Shown here one piece after another: positions 1-6,269 of a DNA stretch of 8,203 bases. The notes under the pieces were generated by a model that searched no databases, was not told the origin of the DNA, and saw only the letters and a list, made by a program, of their open reading frames with translations. Origin of the DNA: Campylobacteraceae bacterium. GTDB taxonomy: Bacteria; Campylobacterota; Campylobacteria; Campylobacterales; Campylobacteraceae. The stretch spans positions 1 to 8,203 of the forward strand of contig JAITEH010000028.1 of assembly GCA_031282125.1 (NCBI GenBank), written 5' to 3'. Each line of letters begins with the position of its first letter. Positions within the stretch are counted from its first letter, which is position 1. The position numbers were made by a program, and so were the translations under genes.

Positions 1-347
1 GCTATAACTTTCTTTGTAAATTCATCGTTTTTGCTAAGCAGCAAAACTCCGCTTGTCTCTTTGTCAAGGCGGTGCAAAAGTGTGAGTTTAAAACTCTGCG
101 CCACCTCTTCGGCAGTCAAAAACGGCGGTTTGTCAACTGCCATGATATCGTCATCTTCAAAAATGATTTGAGGTTTTTTGAGTTTTTCTATCTTAAAAAC
201 AGCATCGGCTTTAATGTCGGCGCGCGCAACCAAAATCTTTTTGCCAGCCGAATAGACAACGCCTCTGTCTATCAACTCTTTTGCCGCGCGGTTTGAAATG
301 TTTTCCTGCAAAGCCAAAAGCTTATACGCTTTATCTGTTTGTATCAT
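1..347 (-). CDS. RluA-family RNA pseudouridine synthase, 3' part cut by window edge
   Basis: Translating the minus strand from the ATG at 345-347 gives 115 complete residues before the window ends. Residues 1-50 look like an S4 RNA-binding domain (ISNRAAKELIDRGVV). They are followed by the family's first motif, DDDIMAVDKPP (about 65-75), and then by LLHRLDKETSGVLLLSK (90-106). The HRLD aspartate (D95) is the catalytic residue that attacks uridine in this family. An AAAAAGGA ribosome binding site at 354-361 lies 6 bases before the ATG. The gene follows the waaA stop by 28 bases and is probably cotranscribed with it. The stretch between motif I and HRLD is much shorter than in typical RluA/RluD proteins. 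The family call is secure, but the target RNA (tRNA or 23S rRNA) cannot be told, so no symbol is given. The C-terminal part of the catalytic domain lies outside the window. Confidence 0.88.
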   Translation of the reverse strand, partial: MIQTDKAYKLLALQENISNRAAKELIDRGVVYSAGKKILVARADIKADAVFKIEKLKKPQIIFEDDDIMAVDKPPFLTAEEVAQSFKLTLLHRLDKETSGVLLLSKNDEFTKKVI

Positions 348-353
348 GATTTG

Positions 354-361
354 TCCTTTTT
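354..361 (-). promoter_or_regulatory. Ribosome binding site of the pseudouridine synthase
   Basis: AAAAAGGA on the minus strand ends 6 bases before the ATG at 347. It supports this start for a gene that is only partly visible. No promoter-like sequence is seen in the 28-base gap from waaA, so the gene is most likely read from upstream. Confidence 0.7.
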
Positions 362-375
362 GATGAATATTTGTT

Positions 376-1542
376 TTAAGCGGATAAGATGCTCTTGATG
401 ATATCGCTTGTGTTTTCCAGATGAGCGGTCGAAGCTTTAGGAAGAGTGCCTTTTAACTTTTCGGCGACCTCTTTGATGTCGCATATCACGATGCCGTCCA
501 CTTTGGCGTAAAGCTCTTTTTGGTTGAAGAAAAATCTGCCCGAAATGATGGAGTTATTGAAAGCCGCAGGTTCCAGAGGATTGTGTCCGCCCACACCCTC
601 GATAAAAGAACCGCCCAAGATAGTAACGTCTGTTATCGCATATATGTTTATAAGTTCGCCCATCGTATCGCAAAGCATTATGTCGCCAAGCTCGTCAAAT
701 CCGTCTTTTGAAAAACGGCTGTATGTTTTGCCATGCGAATTTGCCCATGACTGCGCTAGTTTATTCACAGCTTCGAAACGCTCGGGGTGACGCGGGACGA
801 TGATAATCGCCGTATCCGACAAATCAACGCTTGAGAGCTGGTCCAATAAAAGCGCCTCTTCGCCTATGTGAGTGCTTGCGAATGTTATGATTTTCCTGTT
901 TTTTGCTTTGATGTTGTACTGTTTGGTGACTTTAGGCAAAAGTGCATTTTTCACATTGCCGCAAACTTTTATATTTTTCGCGCCGATGGAAGCGAGTCTT
1001 TTTTTATCCTGCTCTCCTTGCGCATACACTTCATCTACAAATGAAAATACGATTTTGTAAAACCACTTGAATTTTCTATAGTTATGGTACGAGCGGTCGG
1101 AGATGCGCGCATTTATCAGCATTGTTTTGGCGCCTCTTTTTTTGGCGATGAAAAATAACATAAGCCAAAGTTCGGCTTCCGTCACTACAAGAACTTTTTG
1201 TTCTTTTATCCAAAACGGTAAAAATATCTCGTATGGTAAAAATCTTATATTTGGAGTGATGGTTTTGGCTTTATCAAATCCTGTTTTGGTGATGACGCTT
1301 ATGTTTATCTCATTGCCTCCAAGCGCGTATATAAGAGGCGTTAGAGACGTAACTTCGCCGTAAGAGCACGCATGAAACCACACGCCGCTTTTTTCAAACG
1401 GCGGATTGCCGCGCAAAAAAAAGCGTGCTGGAATGGAGTGTTTATGCTTTCTAAAAAAAGACGCTAGGATTATTATTGGCAGCGCCAAAATATAAAACAG
1501 GCTCAGTATCGCATAATAAAAGTATATAAAAAAATAGCGCAT
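376..1542 (-). CDS. waaA: 3-deoxy-D-manno-octulosonic acid (KDO) transferase
   Basis: WaaA (KdtA, glycosyltransferase family GT30) moves KDO from CMP-KDO to the lipid A precursor at the inner face of the cytoplasmic membrane, starting the lipopolysaccharide core. At 388 residues it is slightly shorter than the E. coli enzyme. Residues about 4-30 form one hydrophobic membrane anchor. The N-terminal domain has FHACSYGEV, where E63 matches the catalytic glutamate, and VVTEAELW (119-126). The C-terminal, nucleotide-sugar-binding domain has FASTHIGEE (221-229), VPRHPERF (249-256) and GGSFIEGVGGHNPLEPAA (310-327), all family hallmarks. The ATG shares one base with the stop of the upstream zinc-ribbon gene (TAATG), and no strong ribosome binding site precedes it, so translation is probably coupled. 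Whether it adds one or more KDO residues cannot be read from sequence. Confidence 0.96.
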   Translation of the reverse strand: MRYFFIYFYYAILSLFYILALPIIILASFFRKHKHSIPARFFLRGNPPFEKSGVWFHACSYGEVTSLTPLIYALGGNEINISVITKTGFDKAKTITPNIRFLPYEIFLPFWIKEQKVLVVTEAELWLMLFFIAKKRGAKTMLINARISDRSYHNYRKFKWFYKIVFSFVDEVYAQGEQDKKRLASIGAKNIKVCGNVKNALLPKVTKQYNIKAKNRKIITFASTHIGEEALLLDQLSSVDLSDTAIIIVPRHPERFEAVNKLAQSWANSHGKTYSRFSKDGFDELGDIMLCDTMGELINIYAITDVTILGGSFIEGVGGHNPLEPAAFNNSIISGRFFFNQKELYAKVDGIVICDIKEVAEKLKGTLPKASTAHLENTSDIIKSILSA

Positions 1543-2258
1543 TATGCTACTTCTGTAGTATCCCTATACAAAATTCGTCCGCAATGAGGACAAGTAATGA
1601 TATCTTCGCTTGCCGCGACAAGCGCATTTGTTTTGTCGTTGATACGCATGAAACAGCCATAGCATGCCTGTTTTCTTACAGGAACTACCGCGCTGTTGTG
1701 TGCCCATTTTCTGATTTTTTCGTAGAATGAGAGGATTTTCGGGCTCATGGCGTTTACGATTTCATTCTTTTTGGCATACGCCGCTTGCATATCCTCTTTT
1801 ATCGCCTCTCTCTCTTCTTCGATAGTAGCGTTAAGCTCTTCGGCGGCTTTTTGAAGCTCCAAATGCAACTCTTTGGCTTTGACTTTTTCGCCCTCTTTAA
1901 GTTCTATTATCTTTTCAAGTCTTGCTATCTCTTCATTTGCAAAACTGCAATGCTCTTTTGCTAACTCTTCTTCAAGCTGCAAAGCTTTAACCTCTTTTTC
2001 ACTTTTGATAGATGCTGACTTTTTGCCTATGCTTTTCAATTTTTCAGAAAGCTCTGCTAAAAGAGCTTCGTTTTTCATTCTTTTGAGTTTCGAATCTTTT
2101 ATCTCATCTTCCAATAATTCAATGCTGTCATTGGCATTTTTAGCTTTTTCAAAAGCAACGCTTATACTCTTCTCTATCTTTTGAATTCTAGGTTCAAAAG
2201 CGTCAATCTCTCTGTTTATCTCGGAAAGCTTCACGAGTTGATTTAAATATTTGTTCAT
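1542..2258 (-). CDS. Coiled-coil protein with C4 zinc ribbon, HP0958/FlgZ-like
   Basis: The 238-residue protein has a long, charged, heptad-rich coiled coil (about residues 5-165) and a C-terminal zinc ribbon. The zinc ligands are C199 and C202 (ACYGC) and C223 and C226 (TCPHCG). This is the zf-RING_7/C4-type zinc ribbon architecture of H. pylori HP0958 and C. jejuni Cj0706. HP0958 is reported to stabilise the flagellar sigma factor RpoN and to act on flaA mRNA, so a role in flagellar gene expression is a reasonable inference. Relatives also occur in non-flagellated bacteria, where their role is unclear. The start is preceded by AAGGA at 2269-2273, 10 bases upstream, slightly far. The gene lies 22 bases after the Nif3-like gene and overlaps waaA by one base. 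The architecture is certain; the function here is inferred from orthologue position. Confidence 0.88.
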   Translation of the reverse strand: MNKYLNQLVKLSEINREIDAFEPRIQKIEKSISVAFEKAKNANDSIELLEDEIKDSKLKRMKNEALLAELSEKLKSIGKKSASIKSEKEVKALQLEEELAKEHCSFANEEIARLEKIIELKEGEKVKAKELHLELQKAAEELNATIEEEREAIKEDMQAAYAKKNEIVNAMSPKILSFYEKIRKWAHNSAVVPVRKQACYGCFMRINDKTNALVAASEDIITCPHCGRILYRDTTEVA

Positions 2259-2280
2259 GTTCTTCGTATCCTTAAAATTA

Positions 2281-3003
2281 TTATCTGTATTCGAACGGGT
2301 TTTTAGAATCTGTAATTATAACCTTTAATGGAAAATTTTTCAAATGTCCGCCTAACATCCGCGCAAAATAGTGCTCGCTCTCAAAATGACCTATATCTAT
2401 AACGGATATATTATTCTCTTTTGCCTCAAATAAGTGGTGGTATTTAAAATCTCCGCTGATAAAACAATCAGCATCTATCTCACCCAATAAATCCCCGCCA
2501 GAACCCGTGCAAAACGCCGCTTTTGTAATTTTTCTATTCCCAGATACCGTTTTTATCACGATATCGCCCAATCTCTCTTTTACATGAGAGGCAAGGGCGT
2601 CAAAACTTTTGTCGGTTTCAAAGTAACAGACAAAACATTCGCTTTTTGATATCTTAAAACCCAAAATATTTTCAAGCACAAAGCGGTTTAGATGAGTTTT
2701 GTCGATATTTGTGTGCATGGCGATGATGGCACACTCTTTTTCTATCACTGTTTTTAAGATATTTGTCGGATATCTCGAGTAATCAAACTTTTTTACGGAT
2801 CTGAAAATAAGCGGGTGATGCGTGATAAAAAGCGTTTTTTTATCAGCTTTTGATACCATGTCGCCGCTCAAATCCAAACTGATGTTGATACTCTCGACCT
2901 CATCTTGCATTGAGCCTGCGATAAGTCCGCTGTTGTCCCACTCTTCTTGAAGTTCAAAAGGACTTAAATCGTTCAAAAACTCATAGATTTTCTCAATCCT
3001 CAT
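2281..3003 (-). CDS. Nif3-like dinuclear metal centre protein (YbgI/DUF34 family)
   Basis: This 240-residue protein belongs to the NIF3/YbgI family, whose members form toroidal hexamers with a two-metal site. The N-terminus has [11 protein letters not shown] (20-30), a family signature. The expected metal ligands are all present: H62 and H63 in ITHHPLIF, D101 in HTNIDKTH, and H206 and E210 in [15 protein letters not shown] (183-190) matches the second conserved block. The length is near that of E. coli YbgI, so this is the short form without the inserted PII-like domain of longer homologues. The biochemical role is unsettled; GTP cyclohydrolase-like and metal-insertion roles have been proposed. 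The start overlaps the glyQ stop by 11 bases, and a purine-rich AAGAGAG lies just upstream inside glyQ, suggesting coupled translation. The stop is followed at once by a second TAA. Confidence 0.92.
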   Translation of the reverse strand: MRIEKIYEFLNDLSPFELQEEWDNSGLIAGSMQDEVESINISLDLSGDMVSKADKKTLFITHHPLIFRSVKKFDYSRYPTNILKTVIEKECAIIAMHTNIDKTHLNRFVLENILGFKISKSECFVCYFETDKSFDALASHVKERLGDIVIKTVSGNRKITKAAFCTGSGGDLLGEIDADCFISGDFKYHHLFEAKENNISVIDIGHFESEHYFARMLGGHLKNFPLKVIITDSKNPFEYR

Positions 3004-3856
3004 TAATACTCTCTTGGTATTTCAAAGCGCACCCTTTGGTAAGTTCGCGGATTTTTAGGATATAGTTTTGCCTCTCCGTTACCGATATCGCTTTTCTTGC
3101 ATCCAAGATATTAAAAATATGCGACGTCAAAAGACAATAATCATACGCAGGAAGCGAGAGATTTGCGTCAAGGCAGCGTTTACACTCAAGCTGTGCGGCT
3201 TCGAACTGCGCGAAAAGCATATTTGTGTCGGCAACCTCAAAATGGTATTTGCTGAATTCGTATTCGCTTTGGAAATGCACGTCGCGGTAAGTTGTCGTGC
3301 CGTGTTCGTTTGAGTTCCAAACTATATCAAACACAGAATCCACCTCTTGAAGATACATGGCAAGTCTCTCGACGCCGTAAGTTATCTCCACGGGTATCGG
3401 GTCGCACGGTATGCCGCCTACTTGCTGAAAATATGTAAATTGAGTAACTTCCATGCCATCCAGCCAAACTTCCCATCCAAGTCCCCATGCTCCAAGCGTC
3501 GGCGACTCCCAATTATCCTCTACAAATCTTATATCGTGTTTTTTTATCTCAAGCCCCAAAGCTTCGAGGCTTTTAAGATACAAAGCTTGTATTCCGTCAG
3601 GGCTTGGTTTTATAATAACTTGAAACTGATAGTAACTGCCAAGACGGTTTGGATTTTCACCGTATCTGCCGTCAGTTGGTCTTCTGCTTGGCGCAACATA
3701 AGCGGCAGACCATGGCTTTTTGCCCAAAGAGCGCAAAAATGTCGCGTTATGAAAAGTCCCTGCGCCTGAAGGAATATCATACGGTTGGACTATATTGCAT
3801 CCTTGTTTTTGCCAAAAATCCTGCAATGCGAGCAGTATCTCGCTGAATGTCATCAT
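2993..3856 (-). CDS. glyQ: Glycyl-tRNA synthetase alpha subunit
   Basis: GlyQ is the catalytic-core subunit of the bacterial alpha2beta2 class II glycyl-tRNA synthetase, which charges tRNA-Gly in the cytoplasm. At 287 residues it is slightly short for the family but complete. Diagnostic blocks are the N-terminal [17 protein letters not shown], then [35 protein letters not shown] with the class II motif arginines, and the later [18 protein letters not shown] and [12 protein letters not shown]. Two ATG codons stand in tandem at 3856 and 3853; AAGGA lies 8 bases before the first, which I therefore chose. The partner subunit gene glyS is not in the window; separated glyQ and glyS are, from memory, usual in this phylum. 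The 72-base gap before the gene carries a TATAAT box, so glyQ probably has its own promoter. The downstream Nif3-like gene overlaps its end. Confidence 0.97.
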   Translation of the reverse strand: MMTFSEILLALQDFWQKQGCNIVQPYDIPSGAGTFHNATFLRSLGKKPWSAAYVAPSRRPTDGRYGENPNRLGSYYQFQVIIKPSPDGIQALYLKSLEALGLEIKKHDIRFVEDNWESPTLGAWGLGWEVWLDGMEVTQFTYFQQVGGIPCDPIPVEITYGVERLAMYLQEVDSVFDIVWNSNEHGTTTYRDVHFQSEYEFSKYHFEVADTNMLFAQFEAAQLECKRCLDANLSLPAYDYCLLTSHIFNILDARKAISVTERQNYILKIRELTKGCALKYQESINED

Positions 3857-3863
3857 AATTATC

Positions 3864-3870
3864 TTCCTTA
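3864..3870 (-). promoter_or_regulatory. Ribosome binding site of glyQ
   Basis: AAGGAAG on the minus strand places AAGGA 8 bases before the first of two tandem ATG codons and 11 before the second. This favours the upstream ATG at 3856. Confidence 0.65.
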
Positions 3871-3901
3871 AATTGTTTTTTTACAAAAATATATAAGCGT
3901 T

Positions 3902-3907
3902 ATTATA
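3902..3907 (-). promoter_or_regulatory. Candidate promoter -10 box for glyQ
   Basis: A perfect TATAAT on the minus strand lies about 45 bases before the glyQ start, in the gap after purE. There is no clear -35 hexamer, but the upstream stretch is T/A-rich (CTTTAAATAAAAAA), as is usual for Campylobacterota housekeeping promoters. Transcription would start near 3895 and leave a leader of about 40 bases. The call rests on pattern only, and chance matches are common in AT-rich gaps. Confidence 0.5.
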
Positions 3908-3928
3908 CGATTTTTTATTTAAAGCCAA

Positions 3929-4432
3929 TCAAGCTTCATTTATCAAAACTTCTATATCTTTCGAGTCCAACTCTACCTGTTTTGCTTTTTTTATTCTATC
4001 TTCTTGAAGTTTTACAAAAAGCTCTTCATTGCTTACGCTCAATATCTGCATGGCAAGGTAAGCGCTATTAACTGCTCCCGTTTTTCCTATCGCTACCGTA
4101 GCCACTGGCATACCTGAAGGCATCTGAACAGTTGAAAACAGCGCGTCTATGCCGTTCACCGCAGAACCCGCCATAGGAACGCCTATCACAGGACGCGTCG
4201 TGATGGCCGCTACAGCACCCGCTAAATGCGCAGCCATTCCCGCCGCCGCGATGAAAACCACCGCGCCTTTTGCTTCGGCATTTTTTACATAAGCTTTTGT
4301 TCTTTCAGCACTTCTATGCGCCGAAGAGATTATAAGCTCGTACTTGACGTCAAACTTTTCAAGCGTTTTGGCGCATTCGCTCATGACGTCATAATCGCTT
4401 TTGCTTCCTATAATGATAGAAACAAATTTCAC
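3929..4432 (-). CDS. purE: N5-carboxyaminoimidazole ribonucleotide mutase
   Basis: PurE class I converts N5-CAIR (made by PurK) into CAIR in de novo purine synthesis; it is a cytoplasmic octamer. The 167-residue protein has the family blocks in order: IIIGSKSDYDVM (6-17), ISSAHRSAERT (35-45) with the catalytic histidine at H39, AAGMAAHLAGAVAA (63-76), PVIGVPM (81-87) and DALFSTVQMPSGMPVATVAIG (96-116). The start codon is GTG at 4430-4432, preceded by GGAG with an 8-base spacer; the protein begins directly with the first beta strand, as expected. It lies 79 bases after the U32 gene, with a promoter-like gap, and 72 bases before glyQ. PurK is not nearby. The short C-terminal tail (about 140-167) is charged and less conserved. 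Confidence 0.97.
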   Translation of the reverse strand: MKFVSIIIGSKSDYDVMSECAKTLEKFDVKYELIISSAHRSAERTKAYVKNAEAKGAVVFIAAAGMAAHLAGAVAAITTRPVIGVPMAGSAVNGIDALFSTVQMPSGMPVATVAIGKTGAVNSAYLAMQILSVSNEELFVKLQEDRIKKAKQVELDSKDIEVLINEA

Positions 4433-4440
4433 TTTATCTG

Positions 4441-4444
4441 CTCC
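4441..4444 (-). promoter_or_regulatory. Ribosome binding site deciding the GTG start of purE
   Basis: GGAG on the minus strand is followed by an 8-base spacer (CAGATAAA) and then GTG. No ATG lies nearby in frame, and homology begins right at this codon, so the GTG start is well supported. Confidence 0.65.
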
Positions 4445-4464
4445 GTTGTTTTTTTAAAAAATGT

Positions 4465-4473
4465 ATTGTATCA
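4465..4473 (-). promoter_or_regulatory. Candidate extended -10 promoter for purE
   Basis: On the minus strand the gap reads TGATACAAT, an extended -10 form (TG-N-TACAAT), about 32 bases before the purE GTG. A second -10-like TATAAT lies slightly upstream at 4476-4481. No convincing -35 box is seen. Either could give purE and downstream genes a start independent of the U32 gene. Confidence 0.4.
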
Positions 4474-4493
4474 AAATTATATATAAAAATATC

Positions 4494-4524
4494 GATAGAG
4501 TTCAAAACTCTCTAATTCTCTATC
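4494..4524. terminator. Inverted repeat at the end of the U32 gene, weak terminator candidate
   Basis: GATAGAG (4494-4500) pairs with CTCTATC (4518-4524), and a nested perfect repeat AGAGTT-CAA-AACTCT lies at 4497-4511. The element spans the U32 stop codon. On the minus strand the inner hairpin is followed after a few bases by ATATTTTT; on the plus strand the outer repeat is followed by six T. The stems are AT-rich and short, so termination would be inefficient. No plus-strand gene ends here. It may give partial termination between the U32 gene and purE. Confidence 0.3.
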
Positions 4525-5771
4525 TTTTTTCTGAAAAATGAAAACGGCGGCAATGGACACGGCAAAAGTATATCGTTCGTGTTTCCGCTGTGAACTGCTT
4601 CAAAAAGCTTACCGCTTACGCTTTTTAACTCGTTAAAACTTATCTTCCAAATGCCCTCTTCTTCCCAAATCCTGCCAGCTTCATTATCGCACGCATCTAT
4701 CTTACCATGCGATAAAATCTCATAAACTCCGCCTACATCAACTCTATCTTTTGCTTTGAAACTAAGTCCGCTTTCATTAACTTCGCCGTAAACTTGATGA
4801 GTGCCTTCCAAAAGAGTGGAGTCTATATTTTGAGTGTTATTTCTCTCATGAGGTCTCTGGACGAGATATCCTTCGCTAAAACCTCTGTTTTTTATACTCT
4901 CAAGCTCTTTTTGATAAAATGCCAAATCAAACTTGCCCGCATAATACCCGTCAATCGCTTTTCTATAAGCATTTGCAGAAGCCGCCGTATAATAAGGACT
5001 TTTCGTGCGTCCTTCAATCTTCAAGGCGTCGATAACGCCGCTGTTTAAAATCTCTTCTACATGAGATATGAGATTTAAATCTTTTGCGTTAAAGATATAA
5101 GTTCCCTCATCGGCAGCCTGCTCTATGCGAAACAGCGTCCCGCTCTCTTCGTTTTTGGCGTAAAGCGTATAAGCAAATCTACAGTCATTCGCGCAACTTC
5201 CTCTGTTTGGCACGCGCCCGCTTTGGACTGCACTGATGAGACATCTGCCGCTGTATGCAAAGCACATTGAGCCGTGGATAAATACCTCTATCTCAAGTTC
5301 AGGCAGTTTTTTCTTGAACTCTTTAAGGTCATTTAGGCTGACTTCTCTTGCGGCGACTATGCGCTTTACGCCCATCTCATGATAAATCTCAGCATCCAGA
5401 TAGTTTAAAACATTTGCCTGCGTAGATAGATGAATAGGAACATCTGGAGCTATCTTTTTTGCAAGTTTTATAACTCCGGGCGCCGCCACGATAAAAGCGT
5501 CGGGATTCATCTTGGCAACGCTTTCTATATGTTTTTCAAGCAGTTTTAACTGCGAATTAAATGGAAATCCGTTTATCGTTACATATAATTTTTTGCCGAG
5601 AGAGTGCGTATAATCAATCGCTTCTTTAAAACTCTCATATGTGAACTCTTTGCCTGAGCGAATACGCAAGGAAAAGTGGCTCACTCCGCCGTAAACAGCG
5701 TCCGCACCGTAAGAAAGAGCTATTTTTAATTTTTCAAAATTTCCCGCAGGAGATAAAAGTTCTACGCCCAC
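4512..5771 (-). CDS. trhP: Peptidase U32 family protein, TrhP (YegQ)-like tRNA hydroxylation enzyme
   Basis: TrhP-type U32 proteins act with prephenate to hydroxylate wobble uridine (ho5U34) in tRNA; older annotations call them collagenase-like proteases. The 419-residue protein opens with ELLSPAGNFEKLKIAL (4-19) and AVYGGV (25-30), the TIM-barrel start of the family. The hallmark block HGSMCFAYSGRCLIS (166-180) is followed by GSCANDC (191-197). C170, C177, C193 and C197 are the four cysteines expected to hold an iron-sulphur cluster. KIEGRTKSPYY (251-261) is the next signature, and a C-terminal beta-rich domain follows. The length is somewhat under that of E. coli YegQ. The start is GTG at 5769-5771, sharing its G with the stop of the preceding gene (TAGTG); no good ribosome binding site is seen, so translation is likely coupled. 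RlhA, a U32 paralogue acting on 23S rRNA, is the main alternative but is usually much longer. The symbol is assigned by family resemblance, not by experiment. Confidence 0.88.
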   Translation of the reverse strand: MGVELLSPAGNFEKLKIALSYGADAVYGGVSHFSLRIRSGKEFTYESFKEAIDYTHSLGKKLYVTINGFPFNSQLKLLEKHIESVAKMNPDAFIVAAPGVIKLAKKIAPDVPIHLSTQANVLNYLDAEIYHEMGVKRIVAAREVSLNDLKEFKKKLPELEIEVFIHGSMCFAYSGRCLISAVQSGRVPNRGSCANDCRFAYTLYAKNEESGTLFRIEQAADEGTYIFNAKDLNLISHVEEILNSGVIDALKIEGRTKSPYYTAASANAYRKAIDGYYAGKFDLAFYQKELESIKNRGFSEGYLVQRPHERNNTQNIDSTLLEGTHQVYGEVNESGLSFKAKDRVDVGGVYEILSHGKIDACDNEAGRIWEEEGIWKISFNELKSVSGKLFEAVHSGNTNDILLPCPLPPFSFFRKKIEN

Positions 5772-6166
5772 TATTCGACGCTGCTTAATATTTTTTTGAG
5801 GTTATCTATACCAACTTCGTCCATGTCGTCTATTTTGTTTAAAATATCAATAACAATTTTGCGCGTACTTATCTTCTCTTTAAGTATGACTTTTTGAGCA
5901 TTCAGGGCGGTTTTTTGAGTATTTAGTTTTGAGATTAAAATATCAAGGGTTTTGATGCTTTCCTCTGCCTCTTCTTGCAGATATTGCGTGCATTCTTGCA
6001 GCTCTTCTGCCTCTTTCAGGGCATTTGTGAATTGTGCGATACTCGGGAATTTTTTACTCAAAACTTCAAAAAGCTCAAACTGTTTGTGAGTAAAATTTTC
6101 AATTTCGACGACTGAATTTTTAATACCTTTGAGCTTCTCATTCAGAATATCAAACTCATTTTCCAT
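5771..6166 (-). CDS. Small coiled-coil protein of unknown function
   Basis: I do not recognise this 131-residue protein with confidence. It is charged and almost wholly helical by composition, with heptad-like runs at about residues 45-85 (ALKEAEELQECTQYL onward) and 85-105. It has no signal peptide, membrane segment or metal motif, and a single cysteine at about residue 59. The acidic C-terminus reads DDMDEVGIDNLKKILSSVE. The ATG at 6164-6166 has AAAGGA with a fitting spacer. It is the first gene of the minus-strand series and its stop overlaps the U32 start (TAGTG). In H. pylori and C. jejuni the gene next to the U32 gene (HP0170, Cj0700) encodes a remote CheZ phosphatase, so this may be a shortened relative. 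The FQDxTxQ-like catalytic motif is not visible, so I leave the function open. Coding status is well supported by start signal and packing. Confidence 0.75.
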   Translation of the reverse strand: MENEFDILNEKLKGIKNSVVEIENFTHKQFELFEVLSKKFPSIAQFTNALKEAEELQECTQYLQEEAEESIKTLDILISKLNTQKTALNAQKVILKEKISTRKIVIDILNKIDDMDEVGIDNLKKILSSVE

Positions 6167-6171
6167 AAAAA

Positions 6172-6177
6172 TTCCTT
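6172..6177 (-). promoter_or_regulatory. Ribosome binding site of the small coiled-coil gene
   Basis: The minus strand reads CCAAAGGAATTTTTATG, placing AAAGGA a few bases before the ATG at 6166. It supports this unrecognised reading frame as a real gene. Confidence 0.6.
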
Positions 6178-6198
6178 TGGACTTAAAAATTATGCGAA

Positions 6199-6226
6199 AT
6201 TATATAAAAAATTATATATAATTCAA
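6199..6226 (-). promoter_or_regulatory. Candidate promoter for the minus-strand gene series
   Basis: On the minus strand, TTGAAT (6226-6221) and a perfect TATAAT (6204-6199) are separated by 16 bases, a good fit to a sigma-70 type promoter. The expected start near 6192 leaves a leader of about 26 bases before the coiled-coil gene. It would drive that gene, the U32 gene and possibly everything to the left. Confidence 0.5.
6211..6222. repeat. 12-base AT palindrome in the divergent promoter region
   Basis: ATTATATATAAT is a perfect palindrome and therefore presents TATAAT on both strands. It sits between the better-placed -10 boxes of the two divergent transcripts. It may be an extra -10 box, an easily melted segment or a product of base composition; the sequence alone does not decide. 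Confidence 0.35.
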
Positions 6227-6229
6227 CTT

Positions 6230-6235
6230 TATAAT
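6230..6235 (+). promoter_or_regulatory. Candidate promoter -10 box for the PHP phosphatase gene
   Basis: A perfect TATAAT on the plus strand lies 34 bases before the GTG start at 6270. Transcription would begin near 6242, leaving a leader just long enough for the ribosome binding site. No clear -35 box is present; the upstream stretch is nearly pure A/T. Confidence 0.5.
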
Positions 6236-6257
6236 TACTGCACACAAACATAAAAAT

Positions 6258-6262
6258 AAAGG
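6258..6262 (+). promoter_or_regulatory. Ribosome binding site deciding the GTG start of the PHP gene
   Basis: AAAGG is followed by a 7-base spacer and then GTG at 6270. There is no upstream in-frame ATG, and the metal-binding HxH motif starts at the sixth residue, so this GTG is the only reasonable start. Confidence 0.6.
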
Positions 6263-6269
6263 CATATTA

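Noticed and set aside
72..296. 74-residue open frame on the plus strand
   Set aside because: It is antisense to the RluA-family gene, whose S4 domain and HRLD motif are clear.
1873..2184. Serine/leucine-rich plus-strand frame that looks like a membrane protein
   Set aside because: It is the mirror of the lysine/glutamate-rich coiled coil of the zinc-ribbon gene; such shadows are typically Ser/Phe/Leu-rich.
3347..3769. 140-residue open frame on the plus strand
   Set aside because: It lies wholly antisense to glyQ, whose conserved motifs span the same bases. Its translation resembles no family and it has no start signal.
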